Source: Actinomycetota bacterium
GTDB lineage: Bacteria; Actinomycetota; Humimicrobiia; Humimicrobiales; Humimicrobiaceae
Direction of reading: 5' to 3'
NCBI GenBank assembly: GCA_016870675.1
Contig: VGAU01000044.1
Location: 1-10,274 of the forward strand
Length of the DNA stretch: 10,274 nucleotides
A model generated the notes under the pieces. The model ran no database searches. It was not told the origin of the DNA and was given only the letters and a program-made list of their open reading frames with translations. Both the position numbers and the translations under genes were made by a program. This document shows, one piece after another, positions 1 through 7,304 of the stretch (the first letter of the stretch is position 1; each line of letters opens with the position of its first letter).

Positions 1-621
1 AGGAAATTTATTGAAAATACCTGTCCAGTCGTTTGTTTGGTCATGAATTTTGGCCATCAGGTCAAGCAGAAATTTTTCGCCTGTCCTGTGATAGAGCCAC
101 TGCAAGCCTAGAATATTCTCCCCCCCGCGGGCTTTACCCCATCCGTCTAACGGACTTTCGTCTATATGATCAGCCTGGTATCGGAAGTATATTAAAAGAA
201 ATGGAACTACTCTCGGATCTCCAGTAGCTTCTTCGTACTGCATAAGTACTTTTATCATAATCATACGGCACCACCAGTCATCATTTACCATGGGTCCAAA
301 TTGACCGTTCTCTCTCTGGCTGCCAAGAGTCCATTCTATCCATTTCTTTGCCTGTGCAAACAGTTCTTCATCTTCCAGTAAAACTGCCAGCGGTAAAAGT
401 CCGTCGAGATAATAAGGCCCTCTTTCCCAGCTTTCACCATCTCCACCCAGCCAACCACTGTTATCACCAAGATAATCCCAATATTTTGGAAGCTTTCCGG
501 TAAATCCTTCCGCCTGTATTTGCAACTGATCCTTCAGCCACCCACAGGGCTTTAGGGCACCCAGAGGCAATTCGGTGAAAGCTGTGCCGATTAACGGCTC
601 GCAATTAAAATAATATTTCAC
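1..621 (-). CDS. GH127-type (DUF1680) beta-L-arabinofuranosidase, 5' part
   Basis: This is the first 207 codons of a gene that runs off the left edge, with no stop codon inside the window. The family removes terminal beta-L-arabinofuranose from arabinooligosaccharides and glycans. The call rests on the family-like N-terminal pattern: PLGALKPCGWLKDQL (residues 19-33), SGWLGGDGESWERGPYYLDG (55-74), NDDWWCRMIMIKVLMQYEEATGD (from 113) and WGKARGGENIL (161-171), consistent with an (alpha/alpha)6-barrel. The catalytic Glu and Cys known for the family lie further on and cannot be checked. No signal peptide is seen, so the protein is probably cytoplasmic. GTG at 621 is chosen because AGGAGGA lies 9 bases upstream. 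An in-frame ATG at 651 would place that site inside the coding region and has no ribosome site of its own. It follows the GH43 gene by 100 bases and is probably co-transcribed. Family recognition is from memory of the pattern. Confidence 0.85.
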   Translation of the reverse strand, partial: MKYYFNCEPLIGTAFTELPLGALKPCGWLKDQLQIQAEGFTGKLPKYWDYLGDNSGWLGGDGESWERGPYYLDGLLPLAVLLEDEELFAQAKKWIEWTLGSQRENGQFGPMVNDDWWCRMIMIKVLMQYEEATGDPRVVPFLLIYFRYQADHIDESPLDGWGKARGGENILGLQWLYHRTGEKFLLDLMAKIHDQTNDWTGIFNKFP

Positions 622-630
622 AACACTAGA

Positions 631-637
631 TCCTCCT
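631..637 (-). promoter_or_regulatory. Shine-Dalgarno site deciding the GTG start of the GH127 gene
   Basis: AGGAGGA on the minus strand lies 9 bases before GTG (621-619). It falls between the in-frame ATG (651-649) and this GTG, so it favours the GTG as the true start. Confidence 0.75.
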
Positions 638-662
638 TTGTATAAATCCATACTGTTCAAAC

Positions 663-692
663 GGCAAGGCTGTTCAATTGACCAGCCTTGCC
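663..692 (-). terminator. Intergenic hairpin after the GH43 gene (possible attenuator)
   Basis: GGCAAGGCTG (663-672) and CAGCCTTGCC (683-692) form a perfect 10-bp stem. The 10-base loop holds the palindrome TCAATTGA, so the stem may extend past one mismatch. On the minus strand it begins 30 bases after the GH43 stop codon and ends 41 bases before the GH127 start. What follows is GTTTGAAC, not a run of U, so it is a poor intrinsic terminator. It may instead cause partial termination or protect the 3' end of the GH43 message. Confidence 0.5.
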
Positions 693-721
693 AATAAGTA
701 ACATATTGATGATAGGAAACC

Positions 722-3700
722 CTAAAATTGCCCATAATAAACAACAACATTGTCGATCTGGACGGTACCGTTCCATGAATTGATTCCGAACCGGCCGGCA
801 CTGTAAGTGCTGTCTGTATATGTGATCGCCGGGGTCAAACTATTGTTGAAGTATACTTTGATCGTATTGCCTATCATCGTTACCTTCAGATGATACCAAA
901 CTCCCGTTGATATCGTCTGATCTGATGTTGCCAATTGTACGTAGGGAAATTTGAATAATTTAATGAACTGCCCCGACGAATCAATATTGACAGCATAGGT
1001 ATTCGTCGCATTTGAATTGCTTCTGAATATCAGGGCCCCCGCAGCATTGGAAGTATTAATTTTGATGTCGGATTCATACGTAAAATCGGCACCGCACGCA
1101 GTATTATGCATGAGGAAACCGTCGCTACCAGCACCGGTGGCGCCTTGCGCTACTGTACCGGGATTGGTCCACGTTCCGGATACGGAGGTCCACCCCGTCA
1201 AAGTACCGCTGTTGAAATCATCAGCATAGACCTGCGATCCGTAATATGCTATTACATTGTCGAACTGGACGGTACCGTTCCATGAATTGATTCCGAACCG
1301 GCCGGAACTGTAAGTGCTGTCTGTATATGTGATCACCGGCTTCGCTTTGTTGTTGAAGTACACTCTGATCGTATTGCCTATCATCGTTACCTTCAGATGA
1401 TACCAAACTCCGGTGGACAGCGTTACATCGTGTGTTGCCAGTTGAGTATAAGGAAATTTGAATAATTTAATGAACTGCCCCGAAGAATCAATATTGACAG
1501 CATAGGCATTCGTCGCATTTGAATTGCTTCTGAATATCAAGGCCCCCGCAGCATTGGAAGTATTAATTTTGATGTCGGATTCATACGACAAATTGGTAGC
1601 AGTCGAAGTGTTTTTCATGAGGAAGCCGTCGCTTACAGCACCGGTAACGCCTTGTGCGACTGTACCAGGATTTGTCCATGTTCCGGATATAGAGGTCCAC
1701 CCTGTCAAAGTGCCGCTGTTGAAATTATCCGAAAAGATAGTTGTAATGGGGCGAACTTCGATACCGTTGATGATCGGATTACCATCACCGACCGAACCGT
1801 GCAGGAACGCTACTTGAATATGCCCGAATTGATCGGATTTTACGACGTATTCTTTACATACCGCTTTATTAGCACTGCCCGCGTCCGCCAAAACGTCATA
1901 ATTGGTGAGAACACGGGTTCCGTTCAACTCTACATGAAACGAACGTTGACCGGTACTGTTGTAATAGTATTCATTAAAATGCAATCGGATCAGGTAATTG
2001 GTATTTGTTTCCAGGTTAGGAAAATCGTAATACATCCTTGTTGAGCTATATCGCTGTTTCTTATAAACATTTTCTGGTGCTGGATTGATCACGTCACTGG
2101 TATCCACGGAATTATTTGTACTGGCAAGCGCTCCTCCAATACAAAGGGGGTCATACCCTTCCGCATCCCGTCCGAAAACAAAATCCTCCTCATTCGAGGT
2201 GCTTCCGCACGCGATTGCAAATCCGGTTGTTCCTGGACCGCCATAGAAACGACCCCAAGATGGGCGTTCCTTTTTCACAATGACATCCTTATAATAACCG
2301 ACTGTTCCGCCCCACATCCGCAAACCGATTTTTCCGTACGATCTGCGATCAAAACTATCATCGTTACTAAAGGGGTCCACATCTGTGTCGACGGTTCCGA
2401 GTACTTGGAAATTCGTTCCGTCAATTGAATACAGGCCAGTAAGCATATATTCATTCAAAACAAGTCTCAGAGTATATTGGGTATTCGTGTCCCAGTATAA
2501 CGTGCCACTTTTTAAAGTTGTATAGTTGCCGTCAACATTCCTGTCAATCCTCCATTTTCTTACACCACTCCCGTCCGTATAAAATGCAAGTTGATAGAAA
2601 TTTGAGTTGTCCATAACACGGCCTAGTACAGCTAATCCGCCGTTGTTAGCTGCAGACGTTGCTACAGCAGTGGCTTGTACATAATAATTGTCCCAGTATG
2701 TTTGACCAGCTTTGGATACATTTTCAGATTCACCTTCCGCATAATACTTATTGTCTGACACACTCCATGTCCCGCTTACTACGGTCCAATTAGCGCTACT
2801 CGAAAACGAGTCGCTGAACATGGTACTGCCGGGAGTATATGCAGTTGGTGATCCCGTTTCTCCTGATGGGGTAGTGTAAGTGGAGATTAGATTGTAGGGA
2901 GTACCAAAATTCGGTGTTCCATCTTCGTCCCATGTGAATTTTTGTACGAATGTTCGCCTTACATCAAAATTGTCGATTAAATTGTCTCCTGCATTGTAAA
3001 CAATCCAATCTTCATTTCCGTCAAGTGATTTAAAATGGCTTACCGCTAAAACACGGTAAAGACCGCAGTCCGGGCCTCCGTGCATCAAAGGTGTAGACTT
3101 TTTGCTCCACGAATCCGGATTCAATATGTCGCCGTCGGTGTTTACCATTGCACCGACTGACCAACTCCAGCCGTCCGGACCATCGCTTCCTTTAATAACA
3201 TGATTTTCACTACTGTAAGGAATGGTATATGTTGTCTCTTCATCAACCGTATGAATAAAAGGGCTTGAGACCTCCCATGTGCCACCTTCCCAGGAATAGG
3301 TTTTATCATCGTAGCCATCGCGGATTGTGACATTCGATCCGGTCACCGTCCAGGGGTTGGACATCGGTTGAATAAATAAACCGAATGTAGTCGCACAAAG
3401 ATAAAGCGAGCCATTAGGCTTCTGCAATACTGAAGGGCCAAGAATTGTATATGCCACATCTGCAGAGCGTATTAAGGCTTTATAGTTGTAAGGCCCGATC
3501 GGATCATCCGTTGTGCCTTCAAGCACGTAGTTGCCATATTTTCCAGTATCGCTGTCTCTAGCCCCGAAATATAGGTACCATTTCTCTTGCAGATAATAAA
3601 TAGTCGGTGACTCCGCAAAATCAGGTCCGGGTCCGGATGGAGAAAAACTGTAGATAAGTGTTCTTGTTGCCGAGCGGAGACCTGCGATGGTCGAAGATTT

Positions 3701-3898
3701 CTGAATATATATACCTGTATTATAGGAAGTACCGACTAAATAATAGTAACCATTATATGTAACAATATACGGATCAAACACATCTGCATCCGGATTTGCA
3801 AAGCTTCCTGCCCAGAGAGTACTCCCCCCTGTAATAATGAGGGTGATACTGCCAATGATCACAAAACAGAATAATAAAATTTTACGTGAAATTAACAT
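722..3898 (-). CDS. Secreted multidomain GH43-type glycosidase with malectin-like and LamG/CBM66-like modules
   Basis: A 1058-residue exported glycosidase, probably an alpha-L-arabinofuranosidase or related GH43 enzyme acting on arabinan or arabinoxylan. Residues 1-30 are a signal peptide (RK, hydrophobic stretch, LWA before the likely cut). Residues 31-350 match a GH43 five-bladed propeller: FDPYIVTYNGYYYLVG with the likely catalytic base D42, IGPY (134-137), WEVSSPFIH with likely acid E209, then a HFKSLDGNEDWIVYNAG stretch typical of the family. The usual pKa-modulating Asp appears to be Gly (ILGPSV, G154). A concanavalin-like beta-sandwich follows (about 360-542), a malectin-like domain (about 553-716), and two near-identical 169-residue sandwich repeats (719-887 and 888 to the end). 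There is no SLH domain or sortase signal. ATG at 3898 is chosen because AAGGAGGA lies 5 bases upstream; the open frame continues to an ATG at 3973, but only through a palindromic repeat. Base composition is richer in G+C than in the transporter genes. Confidence 0.85.
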   Translation of the reverse strand: MLISRKILLFCFVIIGSITLIITGGSTLWAGSFANPDADVFDPYIVTYNGYYYLVGTSYNTGIYIQKSSTIAGLRSATRTLIYSFSPSGPGPDFAESPTIYYLQEKWYLYFGARDSDTGKYGNYVLEGTTDDPIGPYNYKALIRSADVAYTILGPSVLQKPNGSLYLCATTFGLFIQPMSNPWTVTGSNVTIRDGYDDKTYSWEGGTWEVSSPFIHTVDEETTYTIPYSSENHVIKGSDGPDGWSWSVGAMVNTDGDILNPDSWSKKSTPLMHGGPDCGLYRVLAVSHFKSLDGNEDWIVYNAGDNLIDNFDVRRTFVQKFTWDEDGTPNFGTPYNLISTYTTPSGETGSPTAYTPGSTMFSDSFSSSANWTVVSGTWSVSDNKYYAEGESENVSKAGQTYWDNYYVQATAVATSAANNGGLAVLGRVMDNSNFYQLAFYTDGSGVRKWRIDRNVDGNYTTLKSGTLYWDTNTQYTLRLVLNEYMLTGLYSIDGTNFQVLGTVDTDVDPFSNDDSFDRRSYGKIGLRMWGGTVGYYKDVIVKKERPSWGRFYGGPGTTGFAIACGSTSNEEDFVFGRDAEGYDPLCIGGALASTNNSVDTSDVINPAPENVYKKQRYSSTRMYYDFPNLETNTNYLIRLHFNEYYYNSTGQRSFHVELNGTRVLTNYDVLADAGSANKAVCKEYVVKSDQFGHIQVAFLHGSVGDGNPIINGIEVRPITTIFSDNFNSGTLTGWTSISGTWTNPGTVAQGVTGAVSDGFLMKNTSTATNLSYESDIKINTSNAAGALIFRSNSNATNAYAVNIDSSGQFIKLFKFPYTQLATHDVTLSTGVWYHLKVTMIGNTIRVYFNNKAKPVITYTDSTYSSGRFGINSWNGTVQFDNVIAYYGSQVYADDFNSGTLTGWTSVSGTWTNPGTVAQGATGAGSDGFLMHNTACGADFTYESDIKINTSNAAGALIFRSNSNATNTYAVNIDSSGQFIKLFKFPYVQLATSDQTISTGVWYHLKVTMIGNTIKVYFNNSLTPAITYTDSTYSAGRFGINSWNGTVQIDNVVVYYGQF
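731..1744 (-). repeat. Tandem 507-bp repeat encoding two C-terminal sandwich modules
   Basis: Two consecutive copies (1238-1744 and 731-1237) have an exact period of 507 bases, or 169 codons. For example GACGGTACCG occurs at 761 and 1268. Each codes for a module beginning NFNSGTLTGW or DFNSGTLTGW and ending with YYG. Much of the DNA is identical between copies, including synonymous positions, which points to a fairly recent in-frame duplication or to gene conversion. Binding function is inferred only from the fold type. Confidence 0.9.
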
Positions 3899-3903
3899 GA
3901 CAA

Positions 3904-3911
3904 TCCTCCTT
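3904..3911 (-). promoter_or_regulatory. Shine-Dalgarno site deciding the GH43 start
   Basis: AAGGAGGA on the minus strand, 5 bases before ATG (3898-3896), followed directly by a typical signal peptide. It supports a start at 3898 over the longer frame from 3973, whose upstream 25 codons are mostly palindromic repeat. Confidence 0.85.
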
Positions 3912-3925
3912 AAATTTAATTTAAT

Positions 3926-4000
3926 GACCTTCACGAAACTCTGAAACCCTTTACTGGTGCGGGTTTCAGGCACTACCCATTTTAGAGTTTCGTGAAACCC
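3926..4000. repeat. 75-bp nested palindrome, MITE-like, sharing ends with the neighbouring IS
   Basis: The outer arms TTCACGAAACTCT (3930-3942) and AGAGTTTCGTGAA (3984-3996) are perfect 13-bp inverted repeats. Inside them CTGAAACCC (3941-3949) pairs with GGGTTTCAG (3961-3969). The first 13 bases, GACCTTCACGAAA, are identical to the left boundary of the decayed IS at 4115-4127. The right ends also agree: TTTCGTGAARCCC followed by TATTT-rich DNA. It lies in the 5' leader of the GH43 gene, and any transcript crossing it would fold strongly 15 bases before the ribosome site. It is probably a non-autonomous mobile element or an IS-derived end pair. Confidence 0.7.
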
Positions 4001-4008
4001 CTATTTTT

Positions 4009-4075
4009 TTAAATTTTAAAATACGGTCCATTCCTTACCCCATCTATGTTTGGCTGTTTTACTTTTTTACCTCCT
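4009..4075 (-). other. Orphan ribosome site with a 17-codon frame lacking a start codon
   Basis: AGGAGG on the minus strand (4075-4070) is followed, at the ideal distance of 7 bases, by GTA instead of a start codon (4062-4060). A 17-codon frame then reads KQPNIDGVRNGPYFKI after the GTA and ends at TAA (4011-4009), just before the palindromic element. It may be the remains of a gene start lost when the mobile elements arrived, or chance. I recognise no family. Confidence 0.3.
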
Positions 4076-4117
4076 CTCCTTTAGAATTGTTTTTATCTAT
4101 TAGTAATTTTTTAAGAC

Positions 4118-4130
4118 CTTCACGAAATTA
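4118..4130 (+). repeat. Left terminal inverted repeat of the IS
   Basis: CTTCACGAAATTA, a perfect inverted match to 5406-5418. The preceding GAC makes 13 bases identical to the start of the palindrome at 3926. Confidence 0.85.
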
Positions 4131-4143
4131 GGAAGTATAAGTT

Positions 4144-5408
4144 ATGTATCAACCTGCTTTATTTGATACCAGTGATATTTTTGACAAGCCTCTAAGAAGA
4201 TATGAGCTATTTTTCTTAAGTACTTGACCTTAGACTGCTGGAGAAAAGCTCAGATGTAGGAAGAAAGCAAATCAGTAGGTCATCTCTTGTCAGAGCTCTT
4301 ATCTTTAAGAATCTTAGATCTATTGCCAGCTTAAGTGATCTTTCGGCTGAGCTTTATGAGTGGCCAGGGCTTGCATCTATTCTAGGATTTGTCCCGGGGG
4401 ATAAACCAATACCAGTGGAGAGGTTTTCTTCTTACCTTAAGAATGCTGATAATTCCCTACTACAGAAAGTCCGTCTAATGCTTGTAAAGAAACTGATAGA
4501 GCTGAAGATAGTAAAGGATAAGTATCTCTCGGTTGACTCATGTCCCATAAAGGCCAATGTCAGGGAAAATAATTTAAAGACAAATGTCAGGAACCGATTT
4601 GCAAAACAAAGACTTCCTAAAAATGACCCTGACTGCCGTATTGGAGTATTTCCCACCTTTATCTCCGGAAAGGCCAAGGTAGAATTCTTCTGGGGATACC
4701 GCAACCACATTGTAAATGATGCACAGTCTGAGCTGCCTCTTTGCGAGGTAACCCTTCCTGCCAATGTGGAAGGGAAAAGTGTGATACTACCTTAAGCTTT
4801 GAGTTTGTAAAAGATAAACTACTGGTAAGCTCTTATGCTGTAATGGCTGATTCAGCTACAATTATTGAATATAGCAAAGAATCTTGATGCCAGGCCCAGG
4901 ATATCTAAAAATCCCAGAAGGGGCACTTCTTCTACCACTGATCTTACTTCCTCCGGTGTACCTGTCTGTATTGATGGCTTTGAGATGCTATCCAGAGGTA
5001 TCTTTTGGGACAGAAAACAGAATAGAGAGCGTCATAAGTATGTTTGTCCCATAAAAGGCTCTAAAAAGTTTGCCAAGGACCATCCTTATTGTCCCTGGTT
5101 TCATCCCCAGTTTGTAAATGGCTCTGGCTGCTACAGATACCTGAGAGTCGATGTGGACATAAGAAGCATTATCGACTATGGGTCTTAAGTCTTTTAAGAG
5201 GGACTTTAAAAGAAGAATCAGCAGTGAGCGGGTGTTTTCCCGATTGCTTTCAATCCTTATGCAAAAGCCTTCTGTTATAGGTCTTACCGCTACAGCAAAT
5301 CTTTGTACTATCTCCCATATCACCGTCTTAGCTGTTGCTTATTTTTCCTCGTTTGTCAAAGAACCTAATAAAATTCGGTTTGTTAAAAGCTTTCTTCCGA
5401 ATTTTTAA
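4144..5408 (+). pseudogene. DDE-type transposase with at least four frameshifts
   Basis: The protein can be followed end to end only by changing frame. MYQPALFDTSDIFDKPLRRYE starts at 4144 and hits TGA at 4225. The next frame runs from about 4220 to TAA at 4795 and contains the likely first catalytic Asp (LSVDSCPIKAN, Asp codon 4535-4537). Frame changes follow near 4796 (YAVMADSATII, likely second Asp), near 4867 (a Cys-rich stretch with CPIKGSKKF and HPYCPWFHP) and near 5180 (SSERVFSRLL, likely catalytic Glu, ending FVKSFLPNF). The joined length of about 420 residues fits an IS of this size. It resembles the broad IS4/IS5/IS1182 DDE group, but I cannot fix the family. Several independent lesions argue for true decay over a single sequencing error. 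The short open frames inside it are pieces of this one gene. Confidence 0.88.
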
Positions 5409-5418
5409 TTTCGTGAAG
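5406..5418 (-). repeat. Right terminal inverted repeat of the IS
   Basis: TAATTTCGTGAAG on the plus strand, an exact inverted match to 4118-4130. It overlaps the transposase stop codon (5406-5408). Confidence 0.85.
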
Positions 5419-5435
5419 CCCTATTTAATTTAAAC

Positions 5436-5450
5436 TAATTTCGTATAGCC
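5436..5450 (-). repeat. Degenerate second copy of the IS right end
   Basis: TAATTTCGTATAGCC agrees at 13 of 15 positions with TAATTTCGTGAAGCC at 5406-5420, 30 bases away. It may be a relic of another copy or of an imprecise insertion. No gene or clear terminator is seen in the rest of 5419-5501. Confidence 0.4.
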
Positions 5451-5501
5451 TTGCCTCAATGGTAGTCGTTTAAACTTCCCATTCACACATTACTACCTAT
5501 A

Positions 5502-6326
5502 TCACCCTTTTATAGCACCTACGGTTAGACCACTTATAAAGCTTTTGGATGCTATGGTAAATATGATTATTTGTGGTATTGTAGCAATACCTAAAGCTAG
5601 TATGATTGCTCCATAGTCATATCTAAATAGATCCCCTAGGGCAAAAACTCCTATTGGGACTGTAAATAAAGATTGTTTGTTAATAATTATTAAAGGAACC
5701 AAGAAATTATTCCATGCCTGTAGAAAGGTTATTAGGGTTAAAGTTAATGCCGCAGGTTTTACAAAATTTAAAGCAAAGACCATGAATATCCTTGGTTCGC
5801 TGCATCCGTCTATCCTGGCACTATCAAGTACTTCTGATGGTATACCATCTTTCATAAATTGTGTCATTAAAAATACACCAAATGAACTTGCAATCCAGGG
5901 CATAAATAAAGGTAAATGAGTATTGACCCATCCAAATTCTCGCATCTCTATTATAAAACCAATTACACCTAGTCCCGTAGGTATCATCAAAGTTACAATA
6001 ACAAAATTAAATAATATGTTTTTACCTTTAAATTTGTATTTTGCAAAAGCAAAACCGGCCATTGCGCTGAATAATACAGCAAAGAAAGATGCTAATATGG
6101 AAATATAAAAACTGTTAAAATAGAAACGTAAAAAGCCGCTATTATAAACATTTTTAAAGTTCTGAATAAGGTAATTGCTTGGTAGTAGCGGAATACCTTT
6201 AAATATTTCCTCACTCTTATAAGTACCCATTATTATCATTACGTAAAATGGGAAAATACAAGCAGCAGTTATTAATACCAAGAATATTATCCTTATAATA
6301 GTTGCTATACTAAATCTTCTTTTCAT
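5502..6326 (-). CDS. Carbohydrate ABC transporter permease, MalG type
   Basis: A 274-residue inner-membrane protein, one half of the channel of a sugar importer of the CUT1 type. It has the usual length and about six membrane segments: a first at about 10-33, a core block from about 70, and a final one at about 240-265. The EAA loop that docks on the ABC ATPase is at 165-190 (EVLDSARIDGCSEPRIF...NFVKP); the family's LP pair before KP is replaced by NF here. ATG at 6326 overlaps the stop of the preceding permease gene (ATGA), so translation is probably coupled, with a GGAAGAG-type site inside the upstream gene. No terminator is evident after its TGA stop, and the decayed IS begins within about 85 bases, so read-through into the GH43 gene is now uncertain. 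The substrate cannot be read from the sequence; arabinose-containing oligosaccharides are inferred from the neighbours. Confidence 0.92.
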   Translation of the reverse strand: MKRRFSIATIIRIIFLVLITAACIFPFYVMIIMGTYKSEEIFKGIPLLPSNYLIQNFKNVYNSGFLRFYFNSFYISILASFFAVLFSAMAGFAFAKYKFKGKNILFNFVIVTLMIPTGLGVIGFIIEMREFGWVNTHLPLFMPWIASSFGVFLMTQFMKDGIPSEVLDSARIDGCSEPRIFMVFALNFVKPAALTLTLITFLQAWNNFLVPLIIINKQSLFTVPIGVFALGDLFRYDYGAIILALGIATIPQIIIFTIASKSFISGLTVGAIKG

Positions 6327-7240
6327 AATTCTTTATCTCTTCCTTTAAATATCCTGATTCCTACATAACTAAAGCCAACTATGAATATAAATAAAGTATA
6401 GGTGATTGCAGCGCCAAGTCCATAATTCATCCTTGGCCCAAATGCTGTATCATAGAAATTCCACATTACTGTAAGAAGAGTCCTGTTGGGGCCACCAGCA
6501 GTTCCTGCGAGACCCCTAGCTGTACCCATCATCAATAAGTATGGTTGATCAAATAGCTGCATACCTCCAATAATACTGATAATTACTACAAAAAGCGTCA
6601 CAGGTTTTAACAAAGGTAAGGTTATTTTAAAAAATGTATTTATTTTTGATGAACCATCTACTTTTGCTGCTTCATATATTTCAGGTGATATACTGGATAA
6701 TCCTGCAAGATACATTATCATAAAGTAGCCAAAATTCTGCCATACCAGAAGTAGCACTAATATAAATCTTGTAAAAAATAGGTCCCCTCCTAGCCAGTCT
6801 ATACCATCCTTCAAAATACCAAGATTAATTAGAAGCTTATTTATTATTCCTGCTTTCCAATCAAACATATAATTGAATATCAATCCTACTGCTACTGGTG
6901 TGACTATATATGGTAAAAAATTTGAAAGCTGGAAGAAACGTCTTCCCCTAAATTTTTCATCAAAAAGCATTACAGCTACTATAAGCCCAAGGATAATAGT
7001 AAGTGGTATACTGGTAACAATAATTGCCGCTGTATTTAGTAATGACTTAATAAAATATGGGTCTGTTGTAAAAAGTGTTATATAGTTTTTAAGACCAATA
7101 AATTTCATTTCCCCTATTCCGGACCATTCCATTAAACTAATATAAAATGAATAGAGGTTTGGAAATAATTGAAAAACAAAATAACCAATAAAGAATGGGA
7201 CTATAAAGATATAGGCCCATTTTCTTACGCCTTTAAACAT
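6323..7240 (-). CDS. Carbohydrate ABC transporter permease, MalF type
   Basis: A 305-residue inner-membrane partner of the MalG-type permease. It has the short N-terminal form common outside enterobacteria: one membrane segment at about 8-30, then NYITLF (52-57) and a core of about five segments. The EAA loop at 187-213 is well kept (EIYEAAKVDGSSKINTFFKI, then TLPLLKPV). The stretch ARGLAGTAGGPNRTLLTVMW (241-260) resembles the GGP(N) region common in MalF-like proteins. It lies 115 bases after the sugar-binding lipoprotein gene, separated by a strong hairpin, and overlaps the next permease by 4 bases. The ribosome site before ATG at 7240 is weak (AGAAG about 14 bases upstream), so lower translation than the binding protein is likely. 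No ATPase gene follows, which is usual for this transporter class. Confidence 0.92.
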   Translation of the reverse strand: MFKGVRKWAYIFIVPFFIGYFVFQLFPNLYSFYISLMEWSGIGEMKFIGLKNYITLFTTDPYFIKSLLNTAAIIVTSIPLTIILGLIVAVMLFDEKFRGRRFFQLSNFLPYIVTPVAVGLIFNYMFDWKAGIINKLLINLGILKDGIDWLGGDLFFTRFILVLLLVWQNFGYFMIMYLAGLSSISPEIYEAAKVDGSSKINTFFKITLPLLKPVTLFVVIISIIGGMQLFDQPYLLMMGTARGLAGTAGGPNRTLLTVMWNFYDTAFGPRMNYGLGAAITYTLFIFIVGFSYVGIRIFKGRDKEL

Positions 7241-7304
7241 TCTTATGCCATTCTTCTCTATTTTTTTAAATTTAAACTATAAGAATTATTGTATTCTTGT
7301 TCCC

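Larger units (their letters stand above)
4118..5418 (+). mobile_element. Decayed insertion sequence, about 1.3 kb, with 13-bp terminal inverted repeats
   Basis: CTTCACGAAATTA at 4118-4130 is repeated in exact inverted form (TAATTTCGTGAAG) at 5406-5418. Between them lies a DDE-type transposase pseudogene reading opposite to all other genes. It starts 14 bases inside the left end, and its stop codon lies within the right repeat. The termini may extend a few bases outward (GAC on the left, CCC on the right); no clear target duplication is visible. It sits between the permease gene and the GH43 gene and probably separates their transcription. Inability to transpose on its own is inferred from the frameshifts. 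Confidence 0.85.

Noticed and set aside
33..227. Plus-strand 64-codon open frame
   Set aside because: It is antisense to the GH127 coding sequence, which has strong family motifs in the same interval.
1017..2044. Plus-strand open frames of 70-130 codons opposite the GH43 gene
   Set aside because: They lie antisense to the repeated modules, duplicate each other because of the tandem repeat, and lack family character and clear ribosome sites.
4415..5408. Several separate plus-strand open frames that could be called small genes
   Set aside because: Their products join end to end into one transposase; they are pieces of a frameshifted pseudogene.
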